Shown one piece after another: positions 42,939 through 51,600 of a DNA stretch of 64,000 nt (the first letter of the stretch is position 1; each line of letters starts with the position of its first letter). The notes below the pieces were generated by a model, which worked only from the letters and a program-made list of their open reading frames with translations, ran no database searches and was not told the origin of the DNA. The position numbers and the translations under genes were made by a program. Source of the DNA: RGIG9115 sp045649825 (GTDB lineage Bacteria; Bacillota; Clostridia; UBA1381); assembly GCA_045649825.1 (NCBI GenBank), contig JAZRQO010000028.1, forward strand, positions 26,152 to 90,151, read 5' to 3'.

Positions 42939-44048
42939 TTATATCCTTTCTGCAAAATATGCAATTGATGATGCGGCATCAAACAAATCACCGAGAATAC
43001 CTGCCACGGTTGCATTTTCAAGAACTTCTGCCTGGGAATTAAGAATCGCACGTGCAAGTGCAGTTACTTTTTCTTTGTCACTCTTTTTTATAACTTCAAT
43101 CACACTTCCGCACTCCGGCATTGCCCTGAAACTTTCCACAACGCATTTTACCATTTCTTCTACCCTATACACCTTAAGGCGGTCAAGTCCCATATATTCT
43201 GCCGCAAGCTCAAGTCCGTACAAGAGCTTATCACTGTATTTCATCTTGGCAGAACTGTATTCACAGGAGTCAAAATAATACTTTGTGCCCCATACCTTTC
43301 CAAAGGTTAAAAGGGTATCAAAATACCCAAGCCTGCGTGCTTCATTTATGGAATCATGGCTGAAATCAAGAGTTTTTACAGAGCCGGTGCCTGTTTTAAC
43401 TGTTATTATGTTATGTCCGGCTCCCGAAACCTTCCTGGAAAGTCCCACACCGCCTATTTCTATGCATATAATGTCACGATAACCTTTTTTTATAAGCATA
43501 TCAACAGGCATATTATTTGTAACCCCGCCGTCAATAAAAACAGAATTTTTAATTTTCTTGGGCTGGAATATAGGAAAACAGGCACTTGCAAGAATATAAT
43601 CTGCCAACATACCGTAGGGAATATCCTCTGCAAAAAGCCTTTCCTCTTTTACGCCTGTCACGTTAAAGGTAGCAAGACCGAAATCTATACTGCTGCCTCT
43701 TAGCTTTTCTTCGTCAATATATTTGTCTACAAGTTTTTCAAAGGGGGTAGTATTAAGCCCCTTTTTCTGCAGCATTTCTTTATAAAACAACCGTACATTC
43801 TTAACATCAAGAACATTTTCACATTCCGGGATATTTTCGGGAAGTTTTATAATATCCGTAACAGAAATATCGTCCCAGATTTCCTCTGCTACCGAAAAAT
43901 CACCTTGAGCAAACAATGCTCCGTTTACTGCACCGATAGATGCGCCTACAATGGCTTTAATTTCTATACCGAGCTCATTTAATGCCTTATATGCTCCCAG
44001 ATGATATGCACCTTTTGTTCCGCCGCCTTCAAGCACTAATCCGAACAC
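42939..44048 (-). CDS. Patatin-like phospholipase
   Basis: A 369-residue protein with the patatin oxyanion loop LVLEGGGTKGAYHLGAYKAL, nucleophile elbow IVGASIGAVNGAL (GxSxG) and the catalytic Asp in VFIDGGVTNNMP. A helical C-terminal tail follows, as in RssA/YchK-like proteins. It probably hydrolyses membrane lipids, substrate unknown. The start is GTG at 44048 with GGAGG upstream. The lipoprotein gene follows with one base between the patatin stop and its start. Confidence 0.93.
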   Translation of the reverse strand: MFGLVLEGGGTKGAYHLGAYKALNELGIEIKAIVGASIGAVNGALFAQGDFSVAEEIWDDISVTDIIKLPENIPECENVLDVKNVRLFYKEMLQKKGLNTTPFEKLVDKYIDEEKLRGSSIDFGLATFNVTGVKEERLFAEDIPYGMLADYILASACFPIFQPKKIKNSVFIDGGVTNNMPVDMLIKKGYRDIICIEIGGVGLSRKVSGAGHNIITVKTGTGSVKTLDFSHDSINEARRLGYFDTLLTFGKVWGTKYYFDSCEYSSAKMKYSDKLLYGLELAAEYMGLDRLKVYRVEEMVKCVVESFRAMPECGSVIEVIKKSDKEKVTALARAILNSQAEVLENATVAGILGDLFDAASSIAYFAERI

Positions 44049-44085
44049 CGCTTATTCCTCCGACAATATATTTTATGAGAAAACA

Positions 44086-44118
44086 ACGAACTGCTGCGGC
44101 ATTACCGCAGCAGTTCGT
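44086..44118 (-). terminator. Terminator after ftsZ
   Basis: ACGAACTGCTGCGG / CCGCAGCAGTTCGT 14-bp stem with a five-base loop, followed on the minus strand by TTGTTTTCT. Confidence 0.85.
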
Positions 44119-44131
44119 ATCATTTGTGAAC

Positions 44132-45253
44132 TTAGTTTTTAGGCTTAAAGAATGAAGGTACGTTTACATTTTCCATACCGGGCTTAAGCTTTCTTGAGAA
44201 AACATCGCCATCGCCTACGCTCTGAACGCCTCTTGCATATTCGCCAAATTCGCGTCTGTGAGCTGCTTTTTCTGCTGCATCTCTTGATGCTGCTGAATCA
44301 AGACCTGTAACAATAAGTGTTACCTTGATTTCATCCTTCATTGATTCATCAACTGCAGTACCGAGGATAATATTTGCATCCTGTGAAACCTGCTCCTGAA
44401 CAATTCTTGAAACCTCACCCATATCTGAAAGTGAGAACTCTGTTCCGCCTGTTACGTTAAGAAGCACATTTGCTGCACCTGCAATATTTGTGTCGAGAAG
44501 GGGGCTTTCGATTGCATTTCTTACTGCATCCTGAGCTGCATTCTCGCCCTTGCCGATACCGATACCCATATGAGCAACACCTGAATCCTTCATAATGGTG
44601 CGAACATCAGCGAAGTCACAGTTCATTATACCAAGCTTTGTGATTACTTCGATTATGCCCTGTACGCCCTGACGGAGAACTTCGTCTGCAAGCTTGAAGG
44701 AGTCTTCGATTGTAGCCTTTTTATCTGCTATGTTGAAAAGTCTGTCGTTGGGGATTGTAACGAGCGCATCCACTTTATCTGTGAGTGCCTTAAGACCTTC
44801 TTCTGCATTTCTCATTCTCTGAGGACCTTCAAAGAAGAAAGGCTTTGTTACAACCGCAACAGTAAGTATACCCATGCTCTTTGATATTTCAGCGATGATG
44901 GGAGCTGCACCTGTTCCTGTTCCGCCACCCATACCGGCTGTTATGAATACCATTTCTGTATTTTCGAGCAATCTCTTGATTTCTTCTTTTGTTTCTTCAG
45001 CTGCCTGTCTGCCGATTTCAGGCTTCGCACCTGCACCAAGACCGCCTGTGAGCTTGCCGCCAATCTGAAGAACTGTAGGTGCTTTTACGTTTGCAAGCTG
45101 GTGAGCATCTGTATTTACGCAAATAAATTCAGCCTTGCTTACTCCTGCTTCAATCATTCTGTCAACAGCATTGTTACCGCCGCCGCCGATACCAATGACT
45201 TTAATTCTTGCACCTTCTATTACGTTATTATCCTGTACCATATCAATAGGCAT
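44132..45253 (-). CDS. ftsZ: Cell division protein FtsZ
   Basis: A 373-residue tubulin homologue. IKVIGIGGGGNNAVDRMI, the GTP signature AGMGGGTGTGAAP, FFFEGPQRMRNAEEGL and the T7 loop NCDFADVRTIM are all present. It polymerises into the Z-ring. The C-terminal peptide ends NVNVPSFFKPKN, a short form of the partner-binding tail. AGGAGG precedes the ATG by ten bases, with an alternative ATG four codons in. It lies downstream of murA and ftsQ in the same direction but behind its own promoter at 45298. Confidence 0.97.
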   Translation of the reverse strand: MPIDMVQDNNVIEGARIKVIGIGGGGNNAVDRMIEAGVSKAEFICVNTDAHQLANVKAPTVLQIGGKLTGGLGAGAKPEIGRQAAEETKEEIKRLLENTEMVFITAGMGGGTGTGAAPIIAEISKSMGILTVAVVTKPFFFEGPQRMRNAEEGLKALTDKVDALVTIPNDRLFNIADKKATIEDSFKLADEVLRQGVQGIIEVITKLGIMNCDFADVRTIMKDSGVAHMGIGIGKGENAAQDAVRNAIESPLLDTNIAGAANVLLNVTGGTEFSLSDMGEVSRIVQEQVSQDANIILGTAVDESMKDEIKVTLIVTGLDSAASRDAAEKAAHRREFGEYARGVQSVGDGDVFSRKLKPGMENVNVPSFFKPKN

Positions 45254-45297
45254 AATACATTATCCTCCTTCGTATTGCTATACGTCATAATTTTACT

Positions 45298-45327
45298 ATT
45301 ATATCTTATTTTACTATTTTTTTGTAA
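45298..45327 (-). promoter_or_regulatory. Probable ftsZ promoter
   Basis: Minus strand TTACAA (45322-45327), 18-base spacer, TATAAT (45298-45303), in the 172-base AT-rich gap between ftsQ and ftsZ. Confidence 0.6.
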
Positions 45328-45425
45328 TATATTCAATACCTTTTTGAAAAGTTTTTGCAAAATAAGGCGATATTTTTAAACAAAATTTCTTTCACTATAT
45401 TTCGTTTTATTGTGCAACTTGTTGC

Positions 45426-46223
45426 TTAAGACCTGTGAACTGCTTTTCCCGGTGTTGAAAGGTCGATTTCACCGTGGGCATTTGAGCCGAGAGCCGGATT
45501 GTTAACGGTTTCTTTAAGCAGAGGAAGCTTCTTTTCCATATCAAGTCCCGAACCGCAGATAACCTTAAGCCGTCCGTCATACTCGAAGTTGATTTCATTT
45601 TCTTCAAGAAGTTCCATGGCAGTTATCTTATCCGTCAATCCTATTTTATCGCAAATTTCATAAAAACGTGTGAGTTCATATATTGCTTCTTCATCCTTCA
45701 TAAATGTTTCTGCATCCTCGTGGTAATATACAAGCTCAGGTATTTTCTCAGGGATTTCGGAGCCTTCCTCGAGAACCTCACACTTCATATCAATAATTCC
45801 GTAGGTCCCGTTCATGGCAATTGCGGCAACCGGCTTTTTCTCACTGACGATAATGTGTATCTTAGGCGGGAAAAAGTCTTTTTCAACCTGTACATCTCTT
45901 ATATAGCTGATTCCCGAGAGCTTGTTCTTTACTGCTCCCTCGCTTATTTTAAACAGGTTTTCTCCCTGCTGAAAAGGAAGCTGTTCAAGGAGCGTTTCGG
46001 GGCTTACTCGGTTGTTACCCTCCAGAGTTATCTCACGAATATTAAATAGGGGTGTCATAAATAAGATTACCGACAATAGTACAACAACGCACAGTATCAG
46101 CAATGTGCTTCGGAAAATAATCCGCCTTCGCTGCATTTGCTTAATTCTTCGCATATGCCTTTCTCTGATTTGACGTCCTGTACTGTTGCCAAGCTTTCGC
46201 CTTCCCGCAGTGCGACCGTTCAT
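45426..46223 (-). CDS. ftsQ: Cell division protein FtsQ/DivIB
   Basis: A 265-residue single-pass membrane protein: a basic N-terminal tail, a membrane helix at about 36-57, and an extracellular POTRA domain (FNIREITLEGNNRVSPETLLEQL, GENLFKISEGAVKNKLSGISYIRDVQVEKDFFPPKIHIIVSEKKPVAAI). A beta domain follows. This is the FtsQ/DivIB pattern; it bridges early and late divisome proteins. Located between murA and ftsZ, a common remnant of the division and cell wall cluster. Confidence 0.9.
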   Translation of the reverse strand: MNGRTAGRRKLGNSTGRQIRERHMRRIKQMQRRRIIFRSTLLILCVVVLLSVILFMTPLFNIREITLEGNNRVSPETLLEQLPFQQGENLFKISEGAVKNKLSGISYIRDVQVEKDFFPPKIHIIVSEKKPVAAIAMNGTYGIIDMKCEVLEEGSEIPEKIPELVYYHEDAETFMKDEEAIYELTRFYEICDKIGLTDKITAMELLEENEINFEYDGRLKVICGSGLDMEKKLPLLKETVNNPALGSNAHGEIDLSTPGKAVHRS

Positions 46224-46320
46224 ATGTTAATCATTCCTTTCGCCGGACTAAGGTTGTCCGGGCTGATTTTGTTGGGATGTATAAAATATTCATCCCAAAG
46301 CATTAGTATTTATTATTTTA

Positions 46321-47577
46321 TCAATCCCGTATACGTGCAATTTTTGCTCCGCATAATGAAAGATTTTTATCTAAGTTCTCGTAACCTCTGTCAATATACT
46401 CTATATCGGACACAAGGGTTACTCCCTCGGCTCCCAGAGCCGCCGTTACAAGAGAAGCTCCGCCTCTTAGTTCACAGGCACATACATTTGCGCCCTGCAA
46501 GCGTTTTACTCCCACAATAACCGCCGTTTTGCCGTCAACCCTTATATCTGCACCCATCCTCAGTAATTCTTCTGCATTCCTGAACCTGTTTTCAAATATG
46601 GTTTCCACTACAACGCTTGTTCCCTGAGCCGTGCAGGCAAGTGCAAGAAACGGGGACTGCATGTCGGTTGGAAATCCGGGATACGGAAGAGTTCTTAACG
46701 TTCCGAAAGCGCGTAATCTTTTGGGAGATGACATATACACGGAGTTCTTTTCATATTTAATTTTAGCACCCATATCACCCAGGACGGATAAAATCGATGT
46801 CATATCCCCGGTATTTGCCCCTTTTAAGAAGATTTTACCGCCTGCGGCGCCGCAACAGGCAAGATATGTTCCTGCAACAATGCGGTCAGGCATTACCGTA
46901 TATTCTATTCCGTAGAGCTTTGCATTACCCTCTATACAAACAGTGCTCGTTCCGGCTCCTGTTACCTTTGCACCCATACGGCACAAAAAGTTCTGCAAAT
47001 CTACAATCTCAGGCTCACGGGCAGCGTTTGTTATAACAGTTGTACCCTTTGCCGCTACGGCAGCAAGCATTATATTCTCCGTTGCACCCACACTCGGGAA
47101 ATCCAGATGTATTTTGCCACCCCTGAGGTTATCGGCTCTGCATATAATATAACCGTTTTCTTCAGTTATATCAATGCCCATTTCTTTTAAGGCTTTTATA
47201 TGTAAATCAACAGGCCGCATACCTATTTCACAGCCACCGGGCATACTCACAACAGCTTTTCCGCACCGTGCAATAATAGCACCAAGGAATATGATTGACG
47301 AACGCATCTGCCGCATAAGTGTCTCTTCTATAACATATCCGTTCATAGGGGCGGAGTCCACCACAATTGTGTTGCCAAGGGATATAACCCTGCACCCCAA
47401 AGCTCTGAGAACTTCAATCGTTTTTTCAACATCCCTCAATTTGGGACAGTTATGTATAACATTTTTACCACCGTTGATTATTGTGGCGGCAAGTATGGGA
47501 AGGACTGCATTTTTGGCACCTTGAACGGTTATCTCACCGTCGAAGGTGTGCATGCCTTCAATGTAGTAGCTGCTCAC
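46321..47577 (-). CDS. murA: UDP-N-acetylglucosamine 1-carboxyvinyltransferase
   Basis: A 418-residue EPSP-synthase-fold enzyme: VQGAKNAVLPILAATI, the catalytic cysteine in SMPGGCEIGMRPVDLH, LDFPSVGATENIMLAAVAAKG and PGFPTDMQSPFLALA. It starts peptidoglycan precursor synthesis by adding enolpyruvate to UDP-GlcNAc, and the Cys makes it fosfomycin-sensitive. The start is GTG at 47577, chosen because GGAGAG lies eight bases upstream. It heads a murA-ftsQ-(ftsZ) run. Confidence 0.95.
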   Translation of the reverse strand: MSSYYIEGMHTFDGEITVQGAKNAVLPILAATIINGGKNVIHNCPKLRDVEKTIEVLRALGCRVISLGNTIVVDSAPMNGYVIEETLMRQMRSSIIFLGAIIARCGKAVVSMPGGCEIGMRPVDLHIKALKEMGIDITEENGYIICRADNLRGGKIHLDFPSVGATENIMLAAVAAKGTTVITNAAREPEIVDLQNFLCRMGAKVTGAGTSTVCIEGNAKLYGIEYTVMPDRIVAGTYLACCGAAGGKIFLKGANTGDMTSILSVLGDMGAKIKYEKNSVYMSSPKRLRAFGTLRTLPYPGFPTDMQSPFLALACTAQGTSVVVETIFENRFRNAEELLRMGADIRVDGKTAVIVGVKRLQGANVCACELRGGASLVTAALGAEGVTLVSDIEYIDRGYENLDKNLSLCGAKIARIRD

Positions 47578-47660
47578 AAACAACACTCTCCTTTATGACT
47601 TTTTAGTGTATCATATGAGAAAATGATTGTTTGTGTGAATATGCATAGTTATGCCCTGTT

Positions 47661-47666
47661 ATTATA
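47661..47666 (-). promoter_or_regulatory. Extended -10 element, probable murA promoter
   Basis: TGGTATAAT on the minus strand, about 84 bases before the murA start, without a good -35 box. No other coding or RNA feature is visible in this 217-base gap apart from the terminator at 47748. Confidence 0.5.
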
Positions 47667-47747
47667 CCATACACCCAAATATATTTAAATAGTTTTACAT
47701 AAAAAATCACACAAAATTAACATTTCTGTATTATTCACGGCAACAAA

Positions 47748-47782
47748 CAAAAAACAGGATACCGCCATATGACAGTATCCTG
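47748..47782 (-). terminator. Terminator after the CD1247-like gene
   Basis: CAGGATAC / GTATCCTG 8-bp stem (loop of 12 with further pairing) followed by TTTTTTG on the minus strand. Confidence 0.85.
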
Positions 47783-47794
47783 CAAAAATTTACA

Positions 47795-48262
47795 TTAGTC
47801 TTCTGTATCAAATTCAAGCTCTATTTCTTCATTGCAATGAGGACATACAATTCCGTTGTCTATGTCGTCAAAGTTTACAAGAACGTCCTGACCGCAGCTG
47901 GGACACTCGATTTCAAAGAATTCGTCATCAAATTCAGATTCTTCGTCATCGTCGTCGAAGTCTGCAAAAAATTCGTCGTCTTCATCTTCGTCGTCAAAGA
48001 ATTCGTCGTCGTCTTCGTCGTACTCGTCCTCGTCGTCAAGCTCGTAGTAGTCAGATTCAAGCATTTCAATATCTTCTTCAAGAGCGTCAACTCTTGCTTC
48101 TGTTTCGTCAGCATAATATGCAATATCGTCTACTGCATCTGCAAGCTCTTCGATTACCTCAATAAGCTTGAAAATCATTTTTCCTTCGTTGCTTTTTGTG
48201 TCGATTTTAAGGCCTTCTGCATAGCCCTTAAGGTAGGAAATCTTTTTTAAAACGTCGTACAT
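47795..48262 (-). CDS. CD1247-type protein with acidic linker and zinc ribbon
   Basis: A 155-residue protein of three parts. Residues about 1-70 are a helical domain of the CD1247 type (YDVLKKISYLKGYAEGLKIDTKSNEGKMIFKLIEVIEELADAVDD). About 71-120 is an almost pure Asp/Glu linker. About 121-150 is a zinc ribbon (CPSCGQDVL...CPHCNEEIEL). No reaction is known. Start ATG at 48262 with AAGGAG eight bases upstream; GTG at 48271 is too close to the RBS. It follows efp behind an intervening terminator. Confidence 0.85.
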   Translation of the reverse strand: MYDVLKKISYLKGYAEGLKIDTKSNEGKMIFKLIEVIEELADAVDDIAYYADETEARVDALEEDIEMLESDYYELDDEDEYDEDDDEFFDDEDEDDEFFADFDDDDEESEFDDEFFEIECPSCGQDVLVNFDDIDNGIVCPHCNEEIELEFDTED

Positions 48263-48285
48263 ATCATTCACTCCTTTTTAAAATC

Positions 48286-48315
48286 AAGGCACTACCGCAA
48301 TGCGGTAATGCCCTT
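48286..48315 (-). terminator. Terminator after efp
   Basis: AAGGCACTACCGCA / TGCGGTAATGCCCTT, about 14 bp with one bulge; followed by TTTTAAAA on the minus strand. Confidence 0.72.
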
Positions 48316-48324
48316 ATATACAGA

Positions 48325-48882
48325 TTATACACGTTCCATATATTCGCCTGTTCTTGTGTCAACTCTGATAATATCAGAACCGTCAACAAACAGGGGAACC
48401 TGGATAACAGCACCTGTTTCAAGTGTTGCGGGCTTTGTTGCACCTGTTGCGGTATCACCCTTGAAGCCTGGCTCTGTTTCTGCAATTGCAAGCTCAACAA
48501 ATGTGGGGGGCTCGATACCGAACACGCTTCCCTTATATGAAAGAATCTTGCATATCATATTTTCTTTTACGAACTTAAGTGCATCACCGATCTGGTCTTT
48601 ACCGATGGGAATCATATCAAATGTTTCCTGGTCCATGAAGTAGTAGAGATCGCCGTCGTTGTAGGAATATTCCATATCTTTTCTTTCGATATGTGCCTTA
48701 GGCATTTTTTCTGTAGGTCTGAAGGTTTTTTCAACCACTCCGCCTGTGATAACATTCTTAATCTTTGTTCTTACAAAAGCGGCACCTTTACCGGGCTTTA
48801 CGTGCTGGAATTCAACAACCTGATAAACATTCCCGTCAAGCTCAAAAGTGATGCCGTTTCTGAAATCGCCTGCTGTAATCAT
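48325..48882 (-). CDS. efp: Elongation factor P
   Basis: A 185-residue three-domain protein: ITAGDFRNGITFELDGNVYQVVEFQHVKPGKGAAFVRTKIKN, with the conserved loop PGKGAA (Lys at about 32, the site modified in many species). It continues YSYNDGDLYYFMDQETFDMIPI and FVDGSDIIRVDTRTGEYMERV. It relieves ribosome stalling at polyproline runs, which fits the Pro-rich linker of the SLH protein in this window. AGGAGG precedes the ATG. Confidence 0.97.
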   Translation of the reverse strand: MITAGDFRNGITFELDGNVYQVVEFQHVKPGKGAAFVRTKIKNVITGGVVEKTFRPTEKMPKAHIERKDMEYSYNDGDLYYFMDQETFDMIPIGKDQIGDALKFVKENMICKILSYKGSVFGIEPPTFVELAIAETEPGFKGDTATGATKPATLETGAVIQVPLFVDGSDIIRVDTRTGEYMERV

Positions 48883-48939
48883 AGTAATCCTCCTAAGTAA
48901 TCACGGTATGATACCCATACCTATGTTAATATACCATAT

Positions 48940-48968
48940 ATTCTAATATATTTTTACCAAAATTTCAA
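48940..48968 (-). promoter_or_regulatory. Promoter of efp
   Basis: Minus strand TTGAAA (48963-48968), 17-base spacer, TAGAAT (48940-48945). The leader carries a small GGTATG/CATACC hairpin at 48904-48920. Confidence 0.65.
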
Positions 48969-49078
48969 CCCCTTTATAAACATTTTTTTCATATTTACAA
49001 ATTTTTGTGTCATTTATCACCTATTAATACCTGTTTTACGTAAAATATGTACAAAAAAATTCAGATGCGGTGAACAGT

Positions 49079-50140
49079 TCATCTGCCACCGCCCGTCATT
49101 GATTTATCTGACCTCTCACGCCTTTGTGTATACCGCCCTGTTTTCACTACCCAGTCAACGTCCCAGACATCAGGTGATACCTTGTGTTCATACGCTGCCT
49201 TTGCGGCAAGCATCTGGGTAAGCTTTACGCTGTCTCTGCCGTTTTGGGTAAATGCTGAAATATATTTTACAATACCGTCTTCAAGCTCTAAATCAAGCTT
49301 TTCTGCAGCACCCTTTATAACCTTTTCTATCTCATCAGGGGTTAGTGCATCGAAATATATCTCCACGCATCTTGACCTTAACGCTTCGGGAATACATGCT
49401 GGAGTTCTTGTAGTTGCTCCCACGAGGCGGAAGTCTGCAGGCATTCCGTTTTCAAAAATGTCTTTAACATGCCTTGGAATATTCTTATCAGAGCTTTTGT
49501 AGTATGCACTTTCATACATTACACGACGGTCTTCCAAAACCTTGAGCAGTCTGTTCATCTGAACGGGTGACAGCTCGCCTATTTCGTCTATGAAAAGCAC
49601 TCCGCCGTGGGCTCTTGATACTGCACCTTCTTTAACCTGGGGCACGCCCATATTTCCGTAAGAGCCGGCACCCTGATAAATGGGATCGTGAACAGACCCC
49701 ATAAGAGGGTCTGCAACTGACCGTTCATCAAAATGAAGAGTTGTTGCGTCTATTTCTATAAACGGTGCTGATTTCCGGAATGGTGTTTTATCCGTTTTTT
49801 TTACATATTCAAGCACCACACGGGCTGCCGCGGTTTTGCCCACCCCGGGCGGGCCGTAAATAAGCACGTGCTGGGGATTTTCACCGCCAAGTGCAATTTT
49901 CAGGGCTTTTATCCCATCTGCCTGTCCTATAATTTCGCTTATTTTTGATGGACGCGTCTGCTCTGTAAGAGGCTTTGAAAGCCCGTTTCTACGCATATTA
50001 TGAATTCTCTCAAGTTCACGCTTCGATTCTTTGGAAACAATGTTTCTGTCGTTTCTTCCACAGCTTAATTGATTTAAAAAATATATCCCCACTATAACCG
50101 TAACGAAAAACTGAGAGAGTTTAAATACGGAATCTAGCAT
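49079..50140 (-). CDS. LonB-like AAA+ ATPase lacking the protease domain
   Basis: A 353-residue protein. An N-terminal membrane helix (about 8-24) and a linker lead into the AAA+ module typical of sporulation LonB. That module has PLTEQTRPSKISEIIGQ, Walker A IYGPPGVGKTAAARV, Walker B GGVLFIDEIGELS, MNRLLKVLEDRRV and LVGATTRTPACIPEALRSRCVEIYF. The frame stops right after the lid helices, at the point (VDWVVKTGRYTQR) where LonB normally continues to its Ser-Lys protease. No protease domain follows in any frame. ATG at 50140 with AAGGGG upstream. It may be a chaperone-type or adaptor ATPase. Confidence 0.85.
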   Translation of the reverse strand: MLDSVFKLSQFFVTVIVGIYFLNQLSCGRNDRNIVSKESKRELERIHNMRRNGLSKPLTEQTRPSKISEIIGQADGIKALKIALGGENPQHVLIYGPPGVGKTAAARVVLEYVKKTDKTPFRKSAPFIEIDATTLHFDERSVADPLMGSVHDPIYQGAGSYGNMGVPQVKEGAVSRAHGGVLFIDEIGELSPVQMNRLLKVLEDRRVMYESAYYKSSDKNIPRHVKDIFENGMPADFRLVGATTRTPACIPEALRSRCVEIYFDALTPDEIEKVIKGAAEKLDLELEDGIVKYISAFTQNGRDSVKLTQMLAAKAAYEHKVSPDVWDVDWVVKTGRYTQRRERSDKSMTGGGR

Positions 50141-50313
50141 ATAAAATACCCCTTTATTTATTTTCTGCACTTTTATTGTTTCCCGAAATATGTAATATAT
50201 TAAAATAATTTGCGAATTGCAAAAAATGATACATTTTAATTAAAATTTGTTATATATTTTTCGGAAAATTACTGATAAAATAAAGAAAATAATACATAAA
50301 GGAGTTGTTATTT

Positions 50314-51555
50314 ATGTGTGAAACAAGATACGAAGAAGCAAAAAAAATCTATGCTTCAATCGGTGTTGACACCGAAAAAGCAATTAATGAGCTTATCAAC
50401 CTCCCCATTTCAATGCATTGCTGGCAGGGCGATGATGTAACAGGTTTTGAATCTGATGCAGGCGCTCTTTCGGGAGGTATACAGGCAACGGGTAATTATC
50501 CAGGCAAGGCAAGAAATCCCGAGGAGCTTATGGCAGATATTGATAAAGCATTGTCACTTATCGGCGGAAAGCACAGAATCAATCTTCACGCTTCATATGC
50601 AATCACTGACGAAAAGGTTGACAGAGATGAATTGAAGCCCGAGCATTTTGCAAAATGGGTTGAGTTTGCAAAAGAACGCGGTTTGGGACTTGATTTTAAC
50701 CCCACCTGCTTCTCGCACCCCTTGGCTGCAGATGCAACACTTTCAAGCGAGAACGAAGACGTGCGTAAATTCTGGGTAAGACACTGTCAGGCATGCCTTA
50801 AAATTGCAGAATACTTTGCAACAGAACTTAATGACCACTGCCTCGTAAATATTTGGATTCCCGACGGTTTTAAAGATATTCCTGCAGACAGAACTGCACC
50901 GAGAGCACGTCTTAAAAAATCACTTGACGAAATTCTCGCAATCGGCTACGACAAATCAAAGGTTTATGTTGCAGTTGAATCAAAGGTGTTCGGTATAGGT
51001 GTTGAGAGCTACACTGTAGGCTCCCACGAATTCTATATGAACTATGCAGCAAAAAATGATGTACTTTGCCTCCTTGATAACGGACACTATCACCCCACCG
51101 AAACAGTTTCCGACAAGATTTCATCAATGCTTCTTTTTTCCGACAAGGTTGCACTTCATGTAACCCGCGGCGTAAGATGGGACAGCGACCACGTTGTTGC
51201 ATATGATGATGAAACACGTGAAATCGCAAAGGAAATAGTTATGAATGGAACAGACCGTGTACTCCTTGCTCTTGACTTCTTTGATGCAAGCATCAACAGA
51301 ATTGCAGCCTGGGTAACAGGTATGAGAAATATGCAAAAAGCACTCCTTGGTGCTATGCTTCGCCCCAACGCCGAGCTTTCAAAGCTTCAGAACGAAAGAA
51401 AGCTTACAGACGTATTTATGCTTCAGGAAGAAATCAAAACCTTCCCCGTGGGCGACGTATGGGATGAGTTCTGCAGAAGAACAAACGCTCCCGCAGGTCT
51501 TGCATGGCAGGAAGAAATAAGAAAGTACGAAAAAGAAGTGCTTTTAAAGAGATAA
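50314..51555 (+). CDS. rhaA: L-rhamnose isomerase
   Basis: A 413-residue enzyme: LPISMHCWQGDDVTGFES, GIQATGNYPGKARNPEEL, GLGLDFNPTCFSHPLA, NIWIPDGFKDIPADRTAPR, VAVESKVFGIGVESYTVGSHEFY, LLDNGHYHPTETVSDKI and VRWDSDHVV. These hold the two-metal site of rhamnose isomerase. It converts L-rhamnose to L-rhamnulose. No rhamnulokinase, aldolase or transporter gene is beside it, so it stands alone here. AAAGGAG precedes ATG at 50314. Confidence 0.95.
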   Translation: MCETRYEEAKKIYASIGVDTEKAINELINLPISMHCWQGDDVTGFESDAGALSGGIQATGNYPGKARNPEELMADIDKALSLIGGKHRINLHASYAITDEKVDRDELKPEHFAKWVEFAKERGLGLDFNPTCFSHPLAADATLSSENEDVRKFWVRHCQACLKIAEYFATELNDHCLVNIWIPDGFKDIPADRTAPRARLKKSLDEILAIGYDKSKVYVAVESKVFGIGVESYTVGSHEFYMNYAAKNDVLCLLDNGHYHPTETVSDKISSMLLFSDKVALHVTRGVRWDSDHVVAYDDETREIAKEIVMNGTDRVLLALDFFDASINRIAAWVTGMRNMQKALLGAMLRPNAELSKLQNERKLTDVFMLQEEIKTFPVGDVWDEFCRRTNAPAGLAWQEEIRKYEKEVLLKR

Positions 51556-51600
51556 TACAAATAAACCGTGTTGCAATGCAACACGGTTTATTTGTATTAT
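51552..51600. terminator. Perfect 49-base palindrome, bidirectional terminator
   Basis: A 24-bp arm (ATAATACAAATAAACCGTGT, then TGCA) around a single A, then its exact reverse complement. It contains the stop codons of both convergent genes. It lacks a classic T run but should fold into a very stable hairpin on both strands. Confidence 0.8.

Noticed and set aside
47837..48250. Long plus-strand frame rich in Val/Phe/Lys
   Set aside because: It is the antisense of the Asp/Glu run in the CD1247-like gene, where stop codons are avoided by composition.
48900..49079. Frameshifted LonB protease domain
   Set aside because: The DNA after the stop is AT-rich non-coding sequence with the efp promoter; no Ser-Lys protease motifs in any frame.
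51552..51600. Long palindrome as an insertion-sequence or transposon end
   Set aside because: No partner end, transposase or target duplication is visible, and it sits exactly between convergent stops.
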